A stretch of 62,264 nucleotides of DNA from an uncultured bacterium (lineage in GTDB: Bacteria > Verrucomicrobiota > Kiritimatiellia > RFP12 > UBA1067). The stretch's first letter is position 1, and every line of letters begins with the position of its first letter. The notes below the pieces were generated by a model. The model had not been told where the DNA came from. It worked only from the letters and a program-made list of their open reading frames with translations, and ran no database searches. Shown here one piece after another: positions 31,901 through 40,935 of this stretch. The translations under genes were made by a program, and so were the position numbers. The stretch is taken from the NCBI GenBank assembly GCA_902799385.1, contig CADCAK010000008.1:1-62264 (forward strand), written 5' to 3'.

Positions 31901-32266
31901 GTGGAACGAAAGCTGGCGGAGGCCCCCGGCGGAAAGGCCGTCCGCGCCGAGCGAAAGCTCGAAGGGCATGTCTGCGCCGTCCCTGTCCGAGAGGAACGCG
32001 ACCTTTTTGCCGTCGGGCGACAGGATGGGGGCCCGCTCCGTGGCCGCTCCGTCGCCGAGCGGGATGGCCGCGCCACCAGCGGTGGGGGCGCGCCAGATGC
32101 GCCCGCACCACGCGAACACGAAAAACGACCCGTCTGGAGAGACGGACGGGGACTCGGCGAGATATATCTCCGACCAGTCGCGGGCGGACGCCTCCGGGGC
32201 GCAGTCCTGGGCTGCGGCGACTGCCGCGATTGAGATTGCGGAAACGAGGATTGCTGCGGTTTTCAT
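28982..32266 (-). CDS. Tricorn-like S41 protease
   Basis: A 1094-residue exported protease. Residues 1-19 are a signal peptide. About residues 30-690 form two beta-propellers rich in SPDG repeats (SPSVSPDGSFFVF, APILSPDGKKVAFLSD, TLSPDGGSLAWTD), which gate peptides in tricorn. A helical S41 N-terminal part, a PDZ domain (VKDVIRDSPADRGHEGLLAGD, about 810-830) and the catalytic S41 domain follow, with the nucleophile in ANERSQSNAEEFTHAM and the oxyanion/charge-relay region GTETAGDVIG. It probably degrades peptides in the periplasm. The start overlaps the C39-like gene by one base. Confidence 0.87.
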   Translation of the reverse strand: MKTAAILVSAISIAAVAAAQDCAPEASARDWSEIYLAESPSVSPDGSFFVFAWCGRIWRAPTAGGAAIPLGDGAATERAPILSPDGKKVAFLSDRDGADMPFELSLGADGLSAGGLRQLSFHTQSCVPRAYTADGRWLLATAFRDNSSESVTSMRDSRRAILVPLDARGAEITLFDAPAFTPSLSPDGRKVLFVAKSEGGRRDLRKRGTGSTSSLRGEIWLYDRDGGSFLSVVSGRDGAYDPIWAPDGESFYYLSGAGGTRNVRFRDMRSGEDRAITSFSDDHVLAPSLSGDGRTMVFCKGLDFWRIDPTAANPEATRISVRPVGFDPASRRTVRHRYSKADNNYGLGNYAFLPDGKGVAFTAGGDVWAMELSDDGKNRRPVLVHGSSRTHERDCAFSPDGETLYYLSDRGDGVDVWRASRADKSVAWWKGLSFVRERIAGGDVCRRKLTLSPDGGSLAWTDLAGCLSFADTNGVVRHVAPLKSSDCCSYVWSPDGRYVAATLRDGYGNCDVWIIPTWAKDEDGTPAPAPYNVSRNYDWDGDPAWSPDGRVLAYSGKRAASGRDLHLFYVYLDPEDEAYEKAERGVREGTYRIVFDGLFERVRNLGTMRGEDPVFTSEGRTLAWNWGGKTWKAKIADDNDKELFGKAILLKSWTKAGGGKKGDETMLGVFNGLPTRGDKPFDFTVYKAIDVADWQELAFLIAWADVRDGFCDPAVHGTDWPAVREKYALAARNAPAWSVFARVMELMYGEIDGSHFGFWANDTTRARWLPKASASSWKPVTAHLGARFDPDWKGEGWRVKDVIRDSPADRGHEGLLAGDVVLSIDGRAVSPGMDYAEAMTVPLPHRFTLSVRREGETNSIVREVEGVNFPKVRQLLRAAEVAETRRRVREKGNFGYLAIDAMRDDAADAFTDAVFAECFGKDGVVIDVRFNTGGHTADRLIDILCGQRHVRTLYRGVAEEGYIISRFGRPVITSLPVVVLANERSQSNAEEFTHAMKTLGRAKVVGTETAGDVIGTFDLCLLDYGVMRRPRIGFFLPDGTDMECHGATPDIEVETTPADIAAGRDPQLDAAVAALADEAAARKASPPPALRFAR

Positions 32267-33570
32267 CAGAGGGGCTTCAGGCAGAATGCGTCATGCGTGA
32301 TTGCGAAAGCCCAGTCTGCGGGCATGCGCTTGAGTTCGTGTCCGGCGCCCCAGGTGTCGGTGTATATGACCTCCTTCAGCTCGGTCTTCTTCGTCTTGGG
32401 GTCCTTGTGCTCGACATAGCCGATTATGAGGCGCATGTGCCCGCCAGACGCCTGCGGGAGCCCGGGCTCCGGGAACATGCCGAGCGTGACCCCCCAGAAC
32501 ACGGGGATCCCCTGGTCGACCTGCGCCTTGACCCCTGCCGAGAACTTCTTCCAGCGCGGGTCCTTCATGCGCATCTTCTTGACGACCTTCGGCTTCATCG
32601 CGTCGTGGATCGCGCCGACATCCACCATGTTGCCGCGCGTGAAGTCCTTCATGGAGATCTCGCTCTCCCCCTCGGTCTTCGCGGTCTTGTTGTACTGCTC
32701 GATCTCCTTCTCCACGTCCTGGAAGGTGCCGGACATGGCCACGATGTCCTGATAGCCGAGGCGGTGCTTCGAGCCGACATCCTTGATGGCGTCCTTCATC
32801 TCCGAGACTGACGTGCCGCCCTTGGCCGTCGTGCCGGCGGCCTGGGCTATCTCGTGTTCGTCGACGGTGAAGCCGTAGTACCTCAGGACGCGCTCGCTCG
32901 TCGCCGCCGCGCAGTAGCCCTTCTTCCCCTGATCTACCATGGGCACGTTGTCAATCCAGACGTCGCCGTCGGCGTTCTTCTTCACGTTCGCCTTCGCCTT
33001 CGTCTTCGAGACGATTCCGCCGGACTTCGCCGAGGCCTTTACCTTCGCCCCGCCCTTCGGATGCATCGTCACGCGCACGTAGTCCGCAGTCTGCTCCTTG
33101 GCCTTCACGCCGTTAACGCCCCAGACGAGTTCGATGTCGCAGTCGCCCTTGTTCCACTTCTTCGAGAACTGGTAGCCGCCTGTCTTCAGCTTCTTCTTCT
33201 CGGGGTTGGAGCCGATCTTCCCGCCCGGCTGCGCCTTTGCGGCGATGTCGTCGAGGAGGCTCTTGAGCCCATCCGAGCCAAGGCCGCCTGCGTCCTTGTC
33301 GTCGCCACGGTTGTAGAGGGACATCTCGACGCGCGTCGCGCCGCCGGCGCCGTAGTATATCCTCGCCTCCCACACATCAAGCCCGTGCCACGTGCAGGCG
33401 CCGCGCTTCATGCAGTTCACGATGTCGCGCTTCTGGCTGGCAAAGCCGAAGCCGTCGTTCTGGTGGTCTACGGCGAAGTCGACGGCCGACTCAGTCCAGG
33501 CCTCCGGCTTGGCGAAGTGCGTGCCAAGATCGCATGCTGAAAGCATTAGCGGAATTATCAGTGCAAACAT
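32266..33570 (-). CDS. Lipoprotein with C39-like papain-fold peptidase domain
   Basis: A 434-residue protein. The ATG at 33570 is chosen since the protein then opens with a lipoprotein signal (MFALIIPLMLSAC, lipobox LSAC) and overlaps the RNase R stop by only 13 bp. About residues 20-205 are a substrate or carrier region of unknown family. The C-terminal domain shows the peptidase C39-like triad: Cys in VDQGKKGYCAAATSERVL, His in ASGGHMRLIIGYV and Asp in VIYTDTWGAGHE. Such proteins cleave peptides or act as surface cysteine peptidases. It precedes the tricorn-like protease gene, suggesting joint proteolysis in the envelope. Confidence 0.75.
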   Translation of the reverse strand: MFALIIPLMLSACDLGTHFAKPEAWTESAVDFAVDHQNDGFGFASQKRDIVNCMKRGACTWHGLDVWEARIYYGAGGATRVEMSLYNRGDDKDAGGLGSDGLKSLLDDIAAKAQPGGKIGSNPEKKKLKTGGYQFSKKWNKGDCDIELVWGVNGVKAKEQTADYVRVTMHPKGGAKVKASAKSGGIVSKTKAKANVKKNADGDVWIDNVPMVDQGKKGYCAAATSERVLRYYGFTVDEHEIAQAAGTTAKGGTSVSEMKDAIKDVGSKHRLGYQDIVAMSGTFQDVEKEIEQYNKTAKTEGESEISMKDFTRGNMVDVGAIHDAMKPKVVKKMRMKDPRWKKFSAGVKAQVDQGIPVFWGVTLGMFPEPGLPQASGGHMRLIIGYVEHKDPKTKKTELKEVIYTDTWGAGHELKRMPADWAFAITHDAFCLKPL

Positions 33571-35102
33571 GGCGTGAAGTCTACCCTCCTTTGCCGGAAA
33601 TCCACTTTGGCGACATGCACCCTTAGGCGCGATCCCGCCCTCCAGCTGCCGCCCCCCGGCGCGGACAGCGACTGGTCGTGTTCGTTGTACTTTACAAATC
33701 GGCGCGACAGAAGGCTCACATGGACGAGCCCCGAGACGGCGAGCTCCGGTATCTCGACAAAGCACCCGAACGGCGTGCATTTCGAGACAACCGCGTCGTA
33801 GTCCAGAACCTGGCGCGTCTTGAGCTGGTCTTCTAAAAGCCGGAACTTCTTTATCTCGAGAAGCCCGCGTTCGGCCTCGGCCGCGATTTCCTCTCGCTCG
33901 GACGTGTGCTTCGCCCATGTCGCGAGAAGCCTCGGCGGGCGCTTGGCGGAACCGCCCGCGAGATAGTCGGCGAGCTGGCGGTGGAGCGTCAGGTCGGGAT
34001 AGCGGCGTATCGGCGAGGTGAAGTGGGCGTAGTAGCGCTTCGCAAGCCCGAAATGGCCGATTGCCGACGAATCATAGACCGCGCGCTTCATAGAGCGCAG
34101 CACCATCATCGAGAGCGTAGGATAGAGGGGATTGCGCTTGATCGTCTGGAGCAGCTGCGCGAAGACATGGGAGTTCGAGATGTTCCCAACCCTTATGCCG
34201 AGGCCCTTGAGCTCGGCGCGGAGCATGTCGAGCTTCTCGTCGTCCGGCGGCTCGTGGAGGCGCGCGAGTATCTTGATCCCCTTCGTCCAGAGCTCTTTCG
34301 CGACCGCCTCGTTGGCGGCGACCATGCACTCCTCCACCATCTGGTGCGACTCGTCGTATGGGCGCGTGACAAGGCCGGTCATCTCGCCGTTCGAGTCGAG
34401 GATGACCTCGGCCTCGGGGATTTCGATGTCAAGAGCGCCCTCCGCGAAACGCTTTGCGCGTATCTGCTGGGCGAGCGCGGAAATCGCGCGTATCGTCTTC
34501 GCCTCGCGCGAGCCGACTCTCGCGTCGGACTTGCCTCGTATGACGGCCATCACCTGCTCGTAGGTGAAACGCGCCTTCGAGCGGATGACCGACTTCGAGA
34601 ACGAGCGCTTGACAACCTCGCCGTTCCTGTCGAAAGTGAGAAATACGGAGAACGCGAGGCGGTCTTCGCCGGGGACGAGCGAGCAGACGCCGTTCGAAAG
34701 CTCCTCGGGGAGCATTGGCACGACCCTGTCGCAGAGATAGACGCTCGTGGAGCGGCGGTACGCCTCGCGGTCGAGGGCGCTCCCCGGCTTCACGTAGTGA
34801 GAGACGTCGGCGATGTGGACGCCGAGCACGCGGTTGCCCTTGCGGTCGGTCTCGAGGGAAAGCGCGTCGTCGTAGTCGCGCGCGGACTGCGGGTCGCAGG
34901 TGAAGACGAACTTGCGCCTCAGGTCGAGGCGCCCGGAGCGCTTTATCTCCGCATCGGACATCGGCCGCGTGGAGATGCGCCGCGCCTCCGCGAGGACAGC
35001 GGTGGGAAACGACCTTGGCAGCCTGTAGAACTTCATCACCGCCGAGGCGTCATCCTTTGCCGTCTTGCCGGGCATTGGGAATAGTACGTCGTCACTCTTC
35101 AC
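33558..35102 (-). CDS. rnr: RNase R/RNase II family exoribonuclease lacking N-terminal cold-shock domains
   Basis: A 514-residue 3'-5' exoribonuclease. The RNB catalytic domain begins almost at once: FVFTCDPQSARDYDDALSLE (about residues 65-84) carries the four metal-binding aspartates. HIADVSHYVKPGSALDREAY and RRYPDLTLHRQLADYL (AHFTSPIRRYPDL) are typical, and a C-terminal S1 domain follows (DAVVSKCTPFGCFVEI). Standard RNase R is about 800 residues with two cold-shock domains in front; here they are absent. GTG start at 35102; the -10 hexamer ends 7 bp before it, so the message may be leaderless. Confidence 0.9.
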   Translation of the reverse strand: MKSDDVLFPMPGKTAKDDASAVMKFYRLPRSFPTAVLAEARRISTRPMSDAEIKRSGRLDLRRKFVFTCDPQSARDYDDALSLETDRKGNRVLGVHIADVSHYVKPGSALDREAYRRSTSVYLCDRVVPMLPEELSNGVCSLVPGEDRLAFSVFLTFDRNGEVVKRSFSKSVIRSKARFTYEQVMAVIRGKSDARVGSREAKTIRAISALAQQIRAKRFAEGALDIEIPEAEVILDSNGEMTGLVTRPYDESHQMVEECMVAANEAVAKELWTKGIKILARLHEPPDDEKLDMLRAELKGLGIRVGNISNSHVFAQLLQTIKRNPLYPTLSMMVLRSMKRAVYDSSAIGHFGLAKRYYAHFTSPIRRYPDLTLHRQLADYLAGGSAKRPPRLLATWAKHTSEREEIAAEAERGLLEIKKFRLLEDQLKTRQVLDYDAVVSKCTPFGCFVEIPELAVSGLVHVSLLSRRFVKYNEHDQSLSAPGGGSWRAGSRLRVHVAKVDFRQRRVDFTPCLH

Positions 35103-35109
35103 GACACAT

Positions 35110-35118
35110 AGTATACCA
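35110..35118 (-). promoter_or_regulatory. Extended -10 box TGGTATACT of the RNase R operon
   Basis: TTTTTTGGTATACT on the minus strand, hexamer 7 bp from the GTG start codon, so transcription would begin at or within a base of the start codon. Confidence 0.55.
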
Positions 35119-35182
35119 AAAAACGTGGAACCGTGCCGACGCCATGTAAAGACTTCGACCTCTTCCCTTGAATCAACGTTTA

Positions 35183-35382
35183 CTCACGCGGAGGCGCGGA
35201 GGCGCGGAGTCTTCGCACGGAGGATTTGATTTTTGCCACATAGAACACAAAGAGTCACAGAGTGTTTTTGGGGTCTGGGGTAACACCACAGCTTCTTTGT
35301 GAACTTTGTGTTCTTTGTGGCTAAATAACATGGTGGGGCAAAACTTTTTTTTTCATTTCCTCACGCGGAGGCGCGGAGTCTT
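35183..35382. repeat. GC-rich direct repeats flanking a second composite element (E2)
   Basis: CTCACGCGGAGGCGCGGAG occurs at 35183 (with one extra GGCGCGGAG unit) and at 35360, both followed by TCTT. Between them 35232-35325 is related to E1 (26326-26499): ends TTTGCCACA / TGTGGCTAAA with several CACAAAG/CTTTGTG units, but a shorter centre. Confidence 0.65.
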
Positions 35383-35389
35383 AGCCGAA

Positions 35390-37291
35390 TCAACGCGAGA
35401 AGCGGACGGCGAAGCCGCCGCCGGGCGCGACGCGGAATGCCAGCCGTTCGCCCGCCTTCACGCGCTTAGACTCGTGGACGTAGTGCGTCGGCTCCTTGTC
35501 GGCGTCGTCCGCATCGCGGAAAACCTCGGCGCTCCACTCTCCTTCGCCCAGAAAGTCAGTGGGAATGGAAATCTCCCGCGCCGACCAGTCCGTGATCGCG
35601 CCGACATGCCACGTACCGCCCCTGCGGCGCGCGACGGCGGCGAACTTGCCGATCTCGCCGCAAAGTCCCTTCGCGTCGTCCCATACAGTCGGGACGGACG
35701 CGATGAAAAGAGCGCATTCCCGATTGCGGCGGTACGCGCTCGGCGAGTCGCACATCATCTGGAGCGGCACGGGGAAGAGCGTATAGAGCGCCATCTGGTG
35801 TGCGCGCGTTCCCTGCGAGGCGGGATTGTGCCTGTCTGGACGCCATTCGTCCATGCGGAGGTTCCGCATCGCACCCGGGGTGTAGTCAACGTGGCCGAGC
35901 GGGGCGCGCGTGAACGGCACCGTGCAGTCGTGCGTCATGAAGTCCTCGCCCTTCGAGAAGTTCAGCTTCATCAGTTCCAGCCCTCGTACGCCTTCCACTC
36001 CCACGAGGTTAGGGTACGTCGCCTCAAGGCCGGAAGGCTTGCCGCATCCGTGGAAGTCTATGGCAAGACGGTATTTCGCGGCGACGGAGAGCGTCTTCTC
36101 CATGAAGCACATCATCTCGGCGTCGTCGCGCTCCATGAAATCGACCTTGAACCCGGCGACGCCGCGCTTCGCGAACGCGGAGAAAATCTCGTCCTGCCTT
36201 CCGTCCAGCGCGCGCCACGCCGTCCAGAGCATCACGCGCACCCCGCGAGACGAGGCGTGGGCGACGATTGCGTCGAGGTCGAATCCGTCCGACAGCGAGA
36301 AAAGGTCTCCGCGCTTGCACCATCCTTCGTCGATGAGCATCCATCCGAGGCCGTATTCGGCGGCAAAGTCGGCATACGCCTTGTAGGTCGCGGTGTTTAC
36401 GCCCGGCTTGAACGGAACGCCGTCAAGACGCCTGTCGCTCCACCATTCCCATGCGCACATGCCCGGCTTCACCCATGAGTAGTCGCCCTGCGGCGGCGCG
36501 GCAAGCTCGCGCACAATCCGCTGCTCGACAAGGGCGATTGGCTTATCGGCAATGGCGAATACGCGCCACGGGAAGGTGCGCCGCCCGCGCGTCTTGACGA
36601 TCCAGTCGTGGCGTTCTGTAACGCGCCGATAGTTATTCCCTAAGTTCCGCTCCTTTGCCCGAACGGGATACTTCCCGAAAACGCCGTCGAGCCGCCGCGT
36701 CTCGCTACCGTTCCGCCTCAGATGCCAGCCGGCGTAGTCGCGAAGATCCGTCTCCGTAACGAACGCCGCCGTGCCATCCGGATAGCGCACAGTCAGCGGA
36801 AGGTACGCGATGCGGCGTCCGTCGGGCACGAACGAGGACGGCGTCGTGCGCGTGTAGGCCGAGGCACACCCGTGCTGAAGCTTGTCCTGCTTCGGGTCCT
36901 TCGGATTATCGCACCAGTTGTAGCCCACCCACAGTTCCGTGTCGGGCGAGGGGAAGACGAGCGCCGCCGTCTCGTCGAGAACCGTTATCTCGCCGTCCTC
37001 GTCCATCGTGAAGCGGTACGCCACGCCGTCGTTGCGCGCACGCAACTCCACCTCGGCCTCGCCACGGTCCAGACGGAGCGCCACGGGCTGCGGACCGAAC
37101 AGCGTCCGATTGTCGCGCAGCACCGTCACCATGCCGCCGGAATACGTGATGCGGTTGCGTCCGTCCGGCGAAACCGCCTCCTTGCCATGCGCGCGCCATG
37201 GTTCCACGACGGGCGGCGTCTTATCAGCCGAATATGCAAATGCGAAGGTATGCAAATAAGCCAATATGCAAACGGTCAATAATTTCTTCAT
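35390..37291 (-). CDS. Glycoside hydrolase family 97 (alpha-glucosidase/alpha-galactosidase)
   Basis: A 633-residue exported enzyme, signal peptide about residues 1-20 (MKKLLTVCILAYLHTFAFA). The N-terminal beta-sandwich (residues ~30-260) is followed by a TIM barrel with YGLGWMLIDEGWCKRGDLF, VRVMLWTAWRALDG, GVAGFKVDFMERDDAEM (about 390-406) and LAIDFHGCGKPSGLEATYPN, all GH97 hallmarks. The Asp of KVDF suggests the retaining subgroup (alpha-galactosidase-like) but this needs alignment. GAGGTG five bases before the ATG is the ribosome-binding site. Probably periplasmic. It follows the EEP gene by about 44 bp. Confidence 0.88.
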   Translation of the reverse strand: MKKLLTVCILAYLHTFAFAYSADKTPPVVEPWRAHGKEAVSPDGRNRITYSGGMVTVLRDNRTLFGPQPVALRLDRGEAEVELRARNDGVAYRFTMDEDGEITVLDETAALVFPSPDTELWVGYNWCDNPKDPKQDKLQHGCASAYTRTTPSSFVPDGRRIAYLPLTVRYPDGTAAFVTETDLRDYAGWHLRRNGSETRRLDGVFGKYPVRAKERNLGNNYRRVTERHDWIVKTRGRRTFPWRVFAIADKPIALVEQRIVRELAAPPQGDYSWVKPGMCAWEWWSDRRLDGVPFKPGVNTATYKAYADFAAEYGLGWMLIDEGWCKRGDLFSLSDGFDLDAIVAHASSRGVRVMLWTAWRALDGRQDEIFSAFAKRGVAGFKVDFMERDDAEMMCFMEKTLSVAAKYRLAIDFHGCGKPSGLEATYPNLVGVEGVRGLELMKLNFSKGEDFMTHDCTVPFTRAPLGHVDYTPGAMRNLRMDEWRPDRHNPASQGTRAHQMALYTLFPVPLQMMCDSPSAYRRNRECALFIASVPTVWDDAKGLCGEIGKFAAVARRRGGTWHVGAITDWSAREISIPTDFLGEGEWSAEVFRDADDADKEPTHYVHESKRVKAGERLAFRVAPGGGFAVRFSR

Positions 37292-37335
37292 TATACCACC
37301 TCATTATGGGCAAAGACAGTGAAATTGGCCGAACC

Positions 37336-38328
37336 CTATAGCTTGATGTTGGCCACAATCGGGAAGTGGTCGCTGTGGTAGCATTTCTTGCCAGGTCGCG
37401 GGGTTGCGACGGTTTCGTACGTCTCCACCCTGACGCCCGGCGAGACGTAGAGGAAGTCGATCTTCGGGCCGCAGTCTACCCATTTGTAGCCACCGTTGCT
37501 GGTCTTGTTCGCGTCTGGCGAGCCACGTCTTGCGTTCCTGACCCTCGCAGGCAACCTCAGCACGGCCACGGCCGGGACTTCGCTGTCGCGCCAGCCCCAG
37601 CCAGTGAACGTGCGCCACGGCCCCTTCGGCGGCGTCTTCGACAGGTAGATTGCGTCCTTCAGCAACTTCGACACCGCCTTGGCGGGGGCGTCCGTCTCGT
37701 GGCAGTTGTGGTCGCCGACGAAGACGATGGGCGCCCCATTGCCGAATTCCTTCATGCGATTGACGATGAGCAGCATTCCCTTCGTCCTCGCTTCCGCGCT
37801 CTTGTGGTCGGTGTGGGCGTTGGCAAAGCAAAGCCGCCTGCCTGTCGCCTTGTCCTTGAGGATGACATACGTGCAGACACGCGGGCACGCCGTTCCCCAC
37901 GACCGGCTTCCTGGCTTGTCTGGCGTCTTGGAGAGCCAGAACGTGCCAGACTTCTCAAGGTTGAAGCGGCTCTTCCTGTAGCAGACGGGGACGGCCTCTC
38001 CCCTAAAGTTCTTCGCCTCGCGGAACCGTCCGACGAAAGCGTAGTCGGGGAACGCCTTTACAAGTTGCCTGTACTGGCCGACCGTCACCTCCTGAAGCCC
38101 GAAGACATCCATGTTGAGCTTGCGGACATGCGCGATTAGATCCTTGCGACGGTCGTTCCACGACCGCTCGCCCTTGTCATTTGACGTTGCGCACCTAATG
38201 TTGTACGTGCCGACACGCATCTTCGCAGGCGCCGCGACGAGGCGCATAGGCAGAACCGCCCCAAGCGCCAATCCTGCGAGCGCAGCATATTTCACAACCG
38301 CTCTATTCCAGTTCATGCACATTCTCAC
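37336..38328 (-). CDS. Exported endonuclease/exonuclease/phosphatase-family protein
   Basis: A 330-residue protein with a signal-like N-terminus and the EEP fold: [30 protein letters not shown] (the catalytic Glu), [33 protein letters not shown] and a final [12 protein letters not shown]. The metal-binding and His/Asp residues of the DNase I-like site are all present. Exported members near glycoside hydrolases are often phosphodiesterases or sphingomyelinase-like; the substrate is unknown. Start may be GTG 38328 (overlapping the GH95 stop), ATG 38322 or ATG 38316. Confidence 0.82.
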   Translation of the reverse strand: MRMCMNWNRAVVKYAALAGLALGAVLPMRLVAAPAKMRVGTYNIRCATSNDKGERSWNDRRKDLIAHVRKLNMDVFGLQEVTVGQYRQLVKAFPDYAFVGRFREAKNFRGEAVPVCYRKSRFNLEKSGTFWLSKTPDKPGSRSWGTACPRVCTYVILKDKATGRRLCFANAHTDHKSAEARTKGMLLIVNRMKEFGNGAPIVFVGDHNCHETDAPAKAVSKLLKDAIYLSKTPPKGPWRTFTGWGWRDSEVPAVAVLRLPARVRNARRGSPDANKTSNGGYKWVDCGPKIDFLYVSPGVRVETYETVATPRPGKKCYHSDHFPIVANIKL

Positions 38329-40760
38329 AATCTACACTTATCGACCGTATCACAAGAGTCAGTCCCTCCCACGCCTGGGGTCTTCACGACGTATGGACGG
38401 GCGTTCGCGACCTCGGGGACAATCTTGTAGTCGTAGATGCGTCCGTTGCGCCATGCAATGTCCACGCTGTATCCGCCGCGTGCGCGGAGCCCCCTGACGA
38501 AACCGTCCTTCCATGCGGACGGAAGCGCAGGCAGGAGGTCGATTACGACGCGCCCCTTCTCGTCGCGCTCATGCGACTGCAGCAGCATTTCGGCGACGCC
38601 GGCGGTTGCGCCGAAGTTGCCGTCGATTTGAAACGGTGGATGCATGTCCCAGAGATTCGGGTTGGTCCTACGCGCAAGCATCCCGTCAAGGATTGACCTC
38701 GCCTGGTCGCCGTCGCCGATGCGCGCGCGGCACACCATCCTGTGCGCAAGCGCCCAGCCAGTCGTCTTGACCCCTCTCTGGTCAAGGGTATACCGCGCCG
38801 CCGCAATCCATTCGGGATGGGACTTGTCGATGACCGACCCCGGGTAAAGCCCCACGAGATGGGAGATGTGGCGGTGCGTCCATTCGCCGATCTCGCCGTA
38901 CTTCCGCTCCTCGCGGTATTCCTTGATCTGCCCAGACTCGCCAACCTGCACCGGGGCGTAGCGGTCCATCTGCCGCCTGGTCTCCGCGACAACGGCGTCG
39001 TTCGTGCCGAGGGCTGCCGCAAGGCGCAGGAGGTCAGAGCCGTTCTCGCTGAACATCTGCTGGTCGAAAGCGCACCCCACGGTTGCGTAGTAGCGACGCG
39101 GCTTGGTCCTGTTGTCATACTGCTCCGGCGACGCAGAGAACTTCGAGAGGAAGAGCCCGTTCGTCTCTACGACGCACCGCGTGAAGAAGTCCGCAGTGCC
39201 GTGTACCACCGGCCATGCGTACCGCCTCAGGATGCGCTCGTCTTGCGTGAAGTAGTACCAGTCCGCGAACAACTTGGCGGTAAGGCCGACCGTGCCAGGG
39301 CCGGAATGCCCGCCAGGCGCGGCTATGGAATACGGATATGACGCCGTGCCTATGCACCAGATGTCCGGGGACTCCTCCTCGGAAGGCATCGGCCCAAGGT
39401 TGTGGGAGGCCAGATATTCCGCAACGAGCGGACGCGACACGGGACGGAACGCCTCGTTGAACGCCGCATACGCCTCGAAGCACTCGGCGAGGTTGCAGAC
39501 GAAGGCTGGCCAGTAGTTCATCTGCACGTTGATGTTGTGCCAGTATCCCGACCCCCAGGGCGACTTGTCGTGTGCAGCCCATACGCCCTGCAGATTGGCC
39601 GGCATGGTCCCAGGACGGGACGACGAGACGAGTAGGTAGCGTCCATACTGGAAGAAGGTCTCCTCAAGATAGGCGCCCGTGCGCCCTTCTCTGGCGTCGG
39701 CGAGAAGCGCTGTCGTCTCGCGGTTCTCGTCGCCGCTCTCCGCCGCGCCCGCAAGCCCAATGGCGACGCGGCCCATCAGGTTCGTGAAGTCCTTTAGGTG
39801 GTCTGCCTTGACCGCATCCCAGCCCTTCGCGGCGGCCTTGGCGACGTTTTCGCGCACCGTCGCATACGCCTTAGGGTCTGGATTGTCGATTTCCGGCGCG
39901 GCGGCGACGCGCGAATCGCCGACGCGGAAGCTGTCAGGTTCGAGGACGTAGTTCGTGCCGCACGAGAAATATACGGTCGCACTAGTCGCACCCCTGACTT
40001 TTATCTTGTCTCCATCCGCGGCGGTCTCTCCATCAGCCGACACTTTAAGCAGTCCGTAGAACTTGACGTTGAAGAACTGCAGATGCTGGACGACCTCTAT
40101 CTCGTCCCCTTTCGCGGCAGCTCGGCCTGCGCGTCCAGAATACGCAGCCTTGCCCTTGTCGCCCGTTGCGAAACTGCGCTTGAACGGAATGTCCGCCACG
40201 AGGTCGAACGACAGTGCACCCTTCTCTGACGCATTTAGGCGAAGCGCCATAACGCGGCCGGGATACGACGCCAGGCACTCCCGCGTGTACTTGACGCCGC
40301 CCATGGCATATCCCACACGCGCAAGGCCGGTCTCGATGTCAAGCGTCCTAACATAGTCCGTCACGTTCGTCGCCGCGCCGTCGCCGTGGAAAAAGTCGAG
40401 GCGGATGTCGAGCGCGTCCGTAAGGTTGCCCTTGGCCCACGAGGCGTCGCCTCGCGTCAGGAAAGTGTTTTCAGTCACCTGAAGTCGCTCGTGATCCACG
40501 CCGCCGAACACGCTCACGCCAAACCATCCGTTGCCTATCGGATAGGAATCCAGCTCCCAGCCCTTGATGGAATCCTCGGCGGGCCGCTTGGACATGATTC
40601 TATGCGACGCTTGTCTTGCAGTGCCGCAGTCCGTCTCGTCGCCGTGCGAGACGACAAACGGGAACCTCGCGGCGAGCCCGTCTGCACAAGCGGACAACGC
40701 AGCGCAAGCCGCGATGACCACCACGGAACCTGCACAGACAAGCCTTCTATGCGCTTTCAT
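38325..40760 (-). CDS. Glycoside hydrolase family 95 alpha-L-fucosidase (or alpha-L-galactosidase)
   Basis: An 811-residue exported enzyme cleaving alpha-1,2-linked L-fucose or L-galactose by inversion. Signal peptide with possible lipobox LSAC (Cys about 25). The GH95 N-terminal block [20 protein letters not shown] (about residues 73-92) and the (alpha/alpha)6 barrel motifs [15 protein letters not shown] (catalytic Asn region) and [18 protein letters not shown] (catalytic Asp region) are present. It heads a carbohydrate cluster with the EEP and GH97 genes. Promoter TGGTATAAT at 40804-40812; GAGGA lies before the ATG. Confidence 0.9.
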   Translation of the reverse strand: MKAHRRLVCAGSVVVIAACAALSACADGLAARFPFVVSHGDETDCGTARQASHRIMSKRPAEDSIKGWELDSYPIGNGWFGVSVFGGVDHERLQVTENTFLTRGDASWAKGNLTDALDIRLDFFHGDGAATNVTDYVRTLDIETGLARVGYAMGGVKYTRECLASYPGRVMALRLNASEKGALSFDLVADIPFKRSFATGDKGKAAYSGRAGRAAAKGDEIEVVQHLQFFNVKFYGLLKVSADGETAADGDKIKVRGATSATVYFSCGTNYVLEPDSFRVGDSRVAAAPEIDNPDPKAYATVRENVAKAAAKGWDAVKADHLKDFTNLMGRVAIGLAGAAESGDENRETTALLADAREGRTGAYLEETFFQYGRYLLVSSSRPGTMPANLQGVWAAHDKSPWGSGYWHNINVQMNYWPAFVCNLAECFEAYAAFNEAFRPVSRPLVAEYLASHNLGPMPSEEESPDIWCIGTASYPYSIAAPGGHSGPGTVGLTAKLFADWYYFTQDERILRRYAWPVVHGTADFFTRCVVETNGLFLSKFSASPEQYDNRTKPRRYYATVGCAFDQQMFSENGSDLLRLAAALGTNDAVVAETRRQMDRYAPVQVGESGQIKEYREERKYGEIGEWTHRHISHLVGLYPGSVIDKSHPEWIAAARYTLDQRGVKTTGWALAHRMVCRARIGDGDQARSILDGMLARRTNPNLWDMHPPFQIDGNFGATAGVAEMLLQSHERDEKGRVVIDLLPALPSAWKDGFVRGLRARGGYSVDIAWRNGRIYDYKIVPEVANARPYVVKTPGVGGTDSCDTVDKCRL

Positions 40761-40803
40761 TTTTATTTGCAGTCCTCAACAAGTACAAAATCGGATGCAA
40801 AGT

Positions 40804-40812
40804 ATTATACCA
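40804..40812 (-). promoter_or_regulatory. Extended -10 box TGGTATAAT of the GH95 operon
   Basis: AAGTTTGGTATAAT on the minus strand about 44 bp before the GH95 ATG, after a CACCT/AGGTG hairpin. Confidence 0.6.
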
Positions 40813-40872
40813 AACTTATCACCTGTCCGTCGAAAACGAGGTGGTCGCGCTGCTTTGGCGACAGCAAACAAT

Positions 40873-40930
40873 GCAAGGGGCGCGAAGGATAGACCTTTGC
40901 ACCCCTTGGCGATGTTGCTGGAAGCCCGCA
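40873..40930 (-). repeat. Palindromic repeat (15-bp stem) shared with 56402-56459
   Basis: Stem CAAGGGGCGCGAAGG / CCTTTGCACCCCTTG with a 5-nt loop (two imperfect pairs), followed by a second small hairpin GTTGC...GCAAC. The copy at 56402 has the same order with CCTTCGCACCCCTTG. Both copies lie a few bases past the end of a surface-protein reading frame, so it probably serves as their transcription end. Confidence 0.7.
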
Positions 40931-40935
40931 ACAAA

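Larger units (their letters stand above)
35103..35389. other. Intergenic repeats between GH97 and RNase R genes
   Basis: No gene. It holds the RNase R promoter (35110-35118), two CACGCGGAGGCGCGGAG tracts (35183-35213 and 35360-35382) and between them the composite CACAAAG element E2 (35232-35325). The two GC-rich tracts are direct repeats flanking E2. Confidence 0.6.

Noticed and set aside
33571..33918. 116-codon N-terminal extension of the C39-like lipoprotein
   Set aside because: It runs through the end of the RNase R gene in another frame with Arg-rich shadow composition; the internal Met gives a proper lipoprotein signal.
37290..37298. TGGTATAAT overlapping the GH97 start codon as a promoter
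   Set aside because: Transcription would start inside the signal peptide; the sequence is explained by the GAGGTG ribosome-binding site and the ATG itself.
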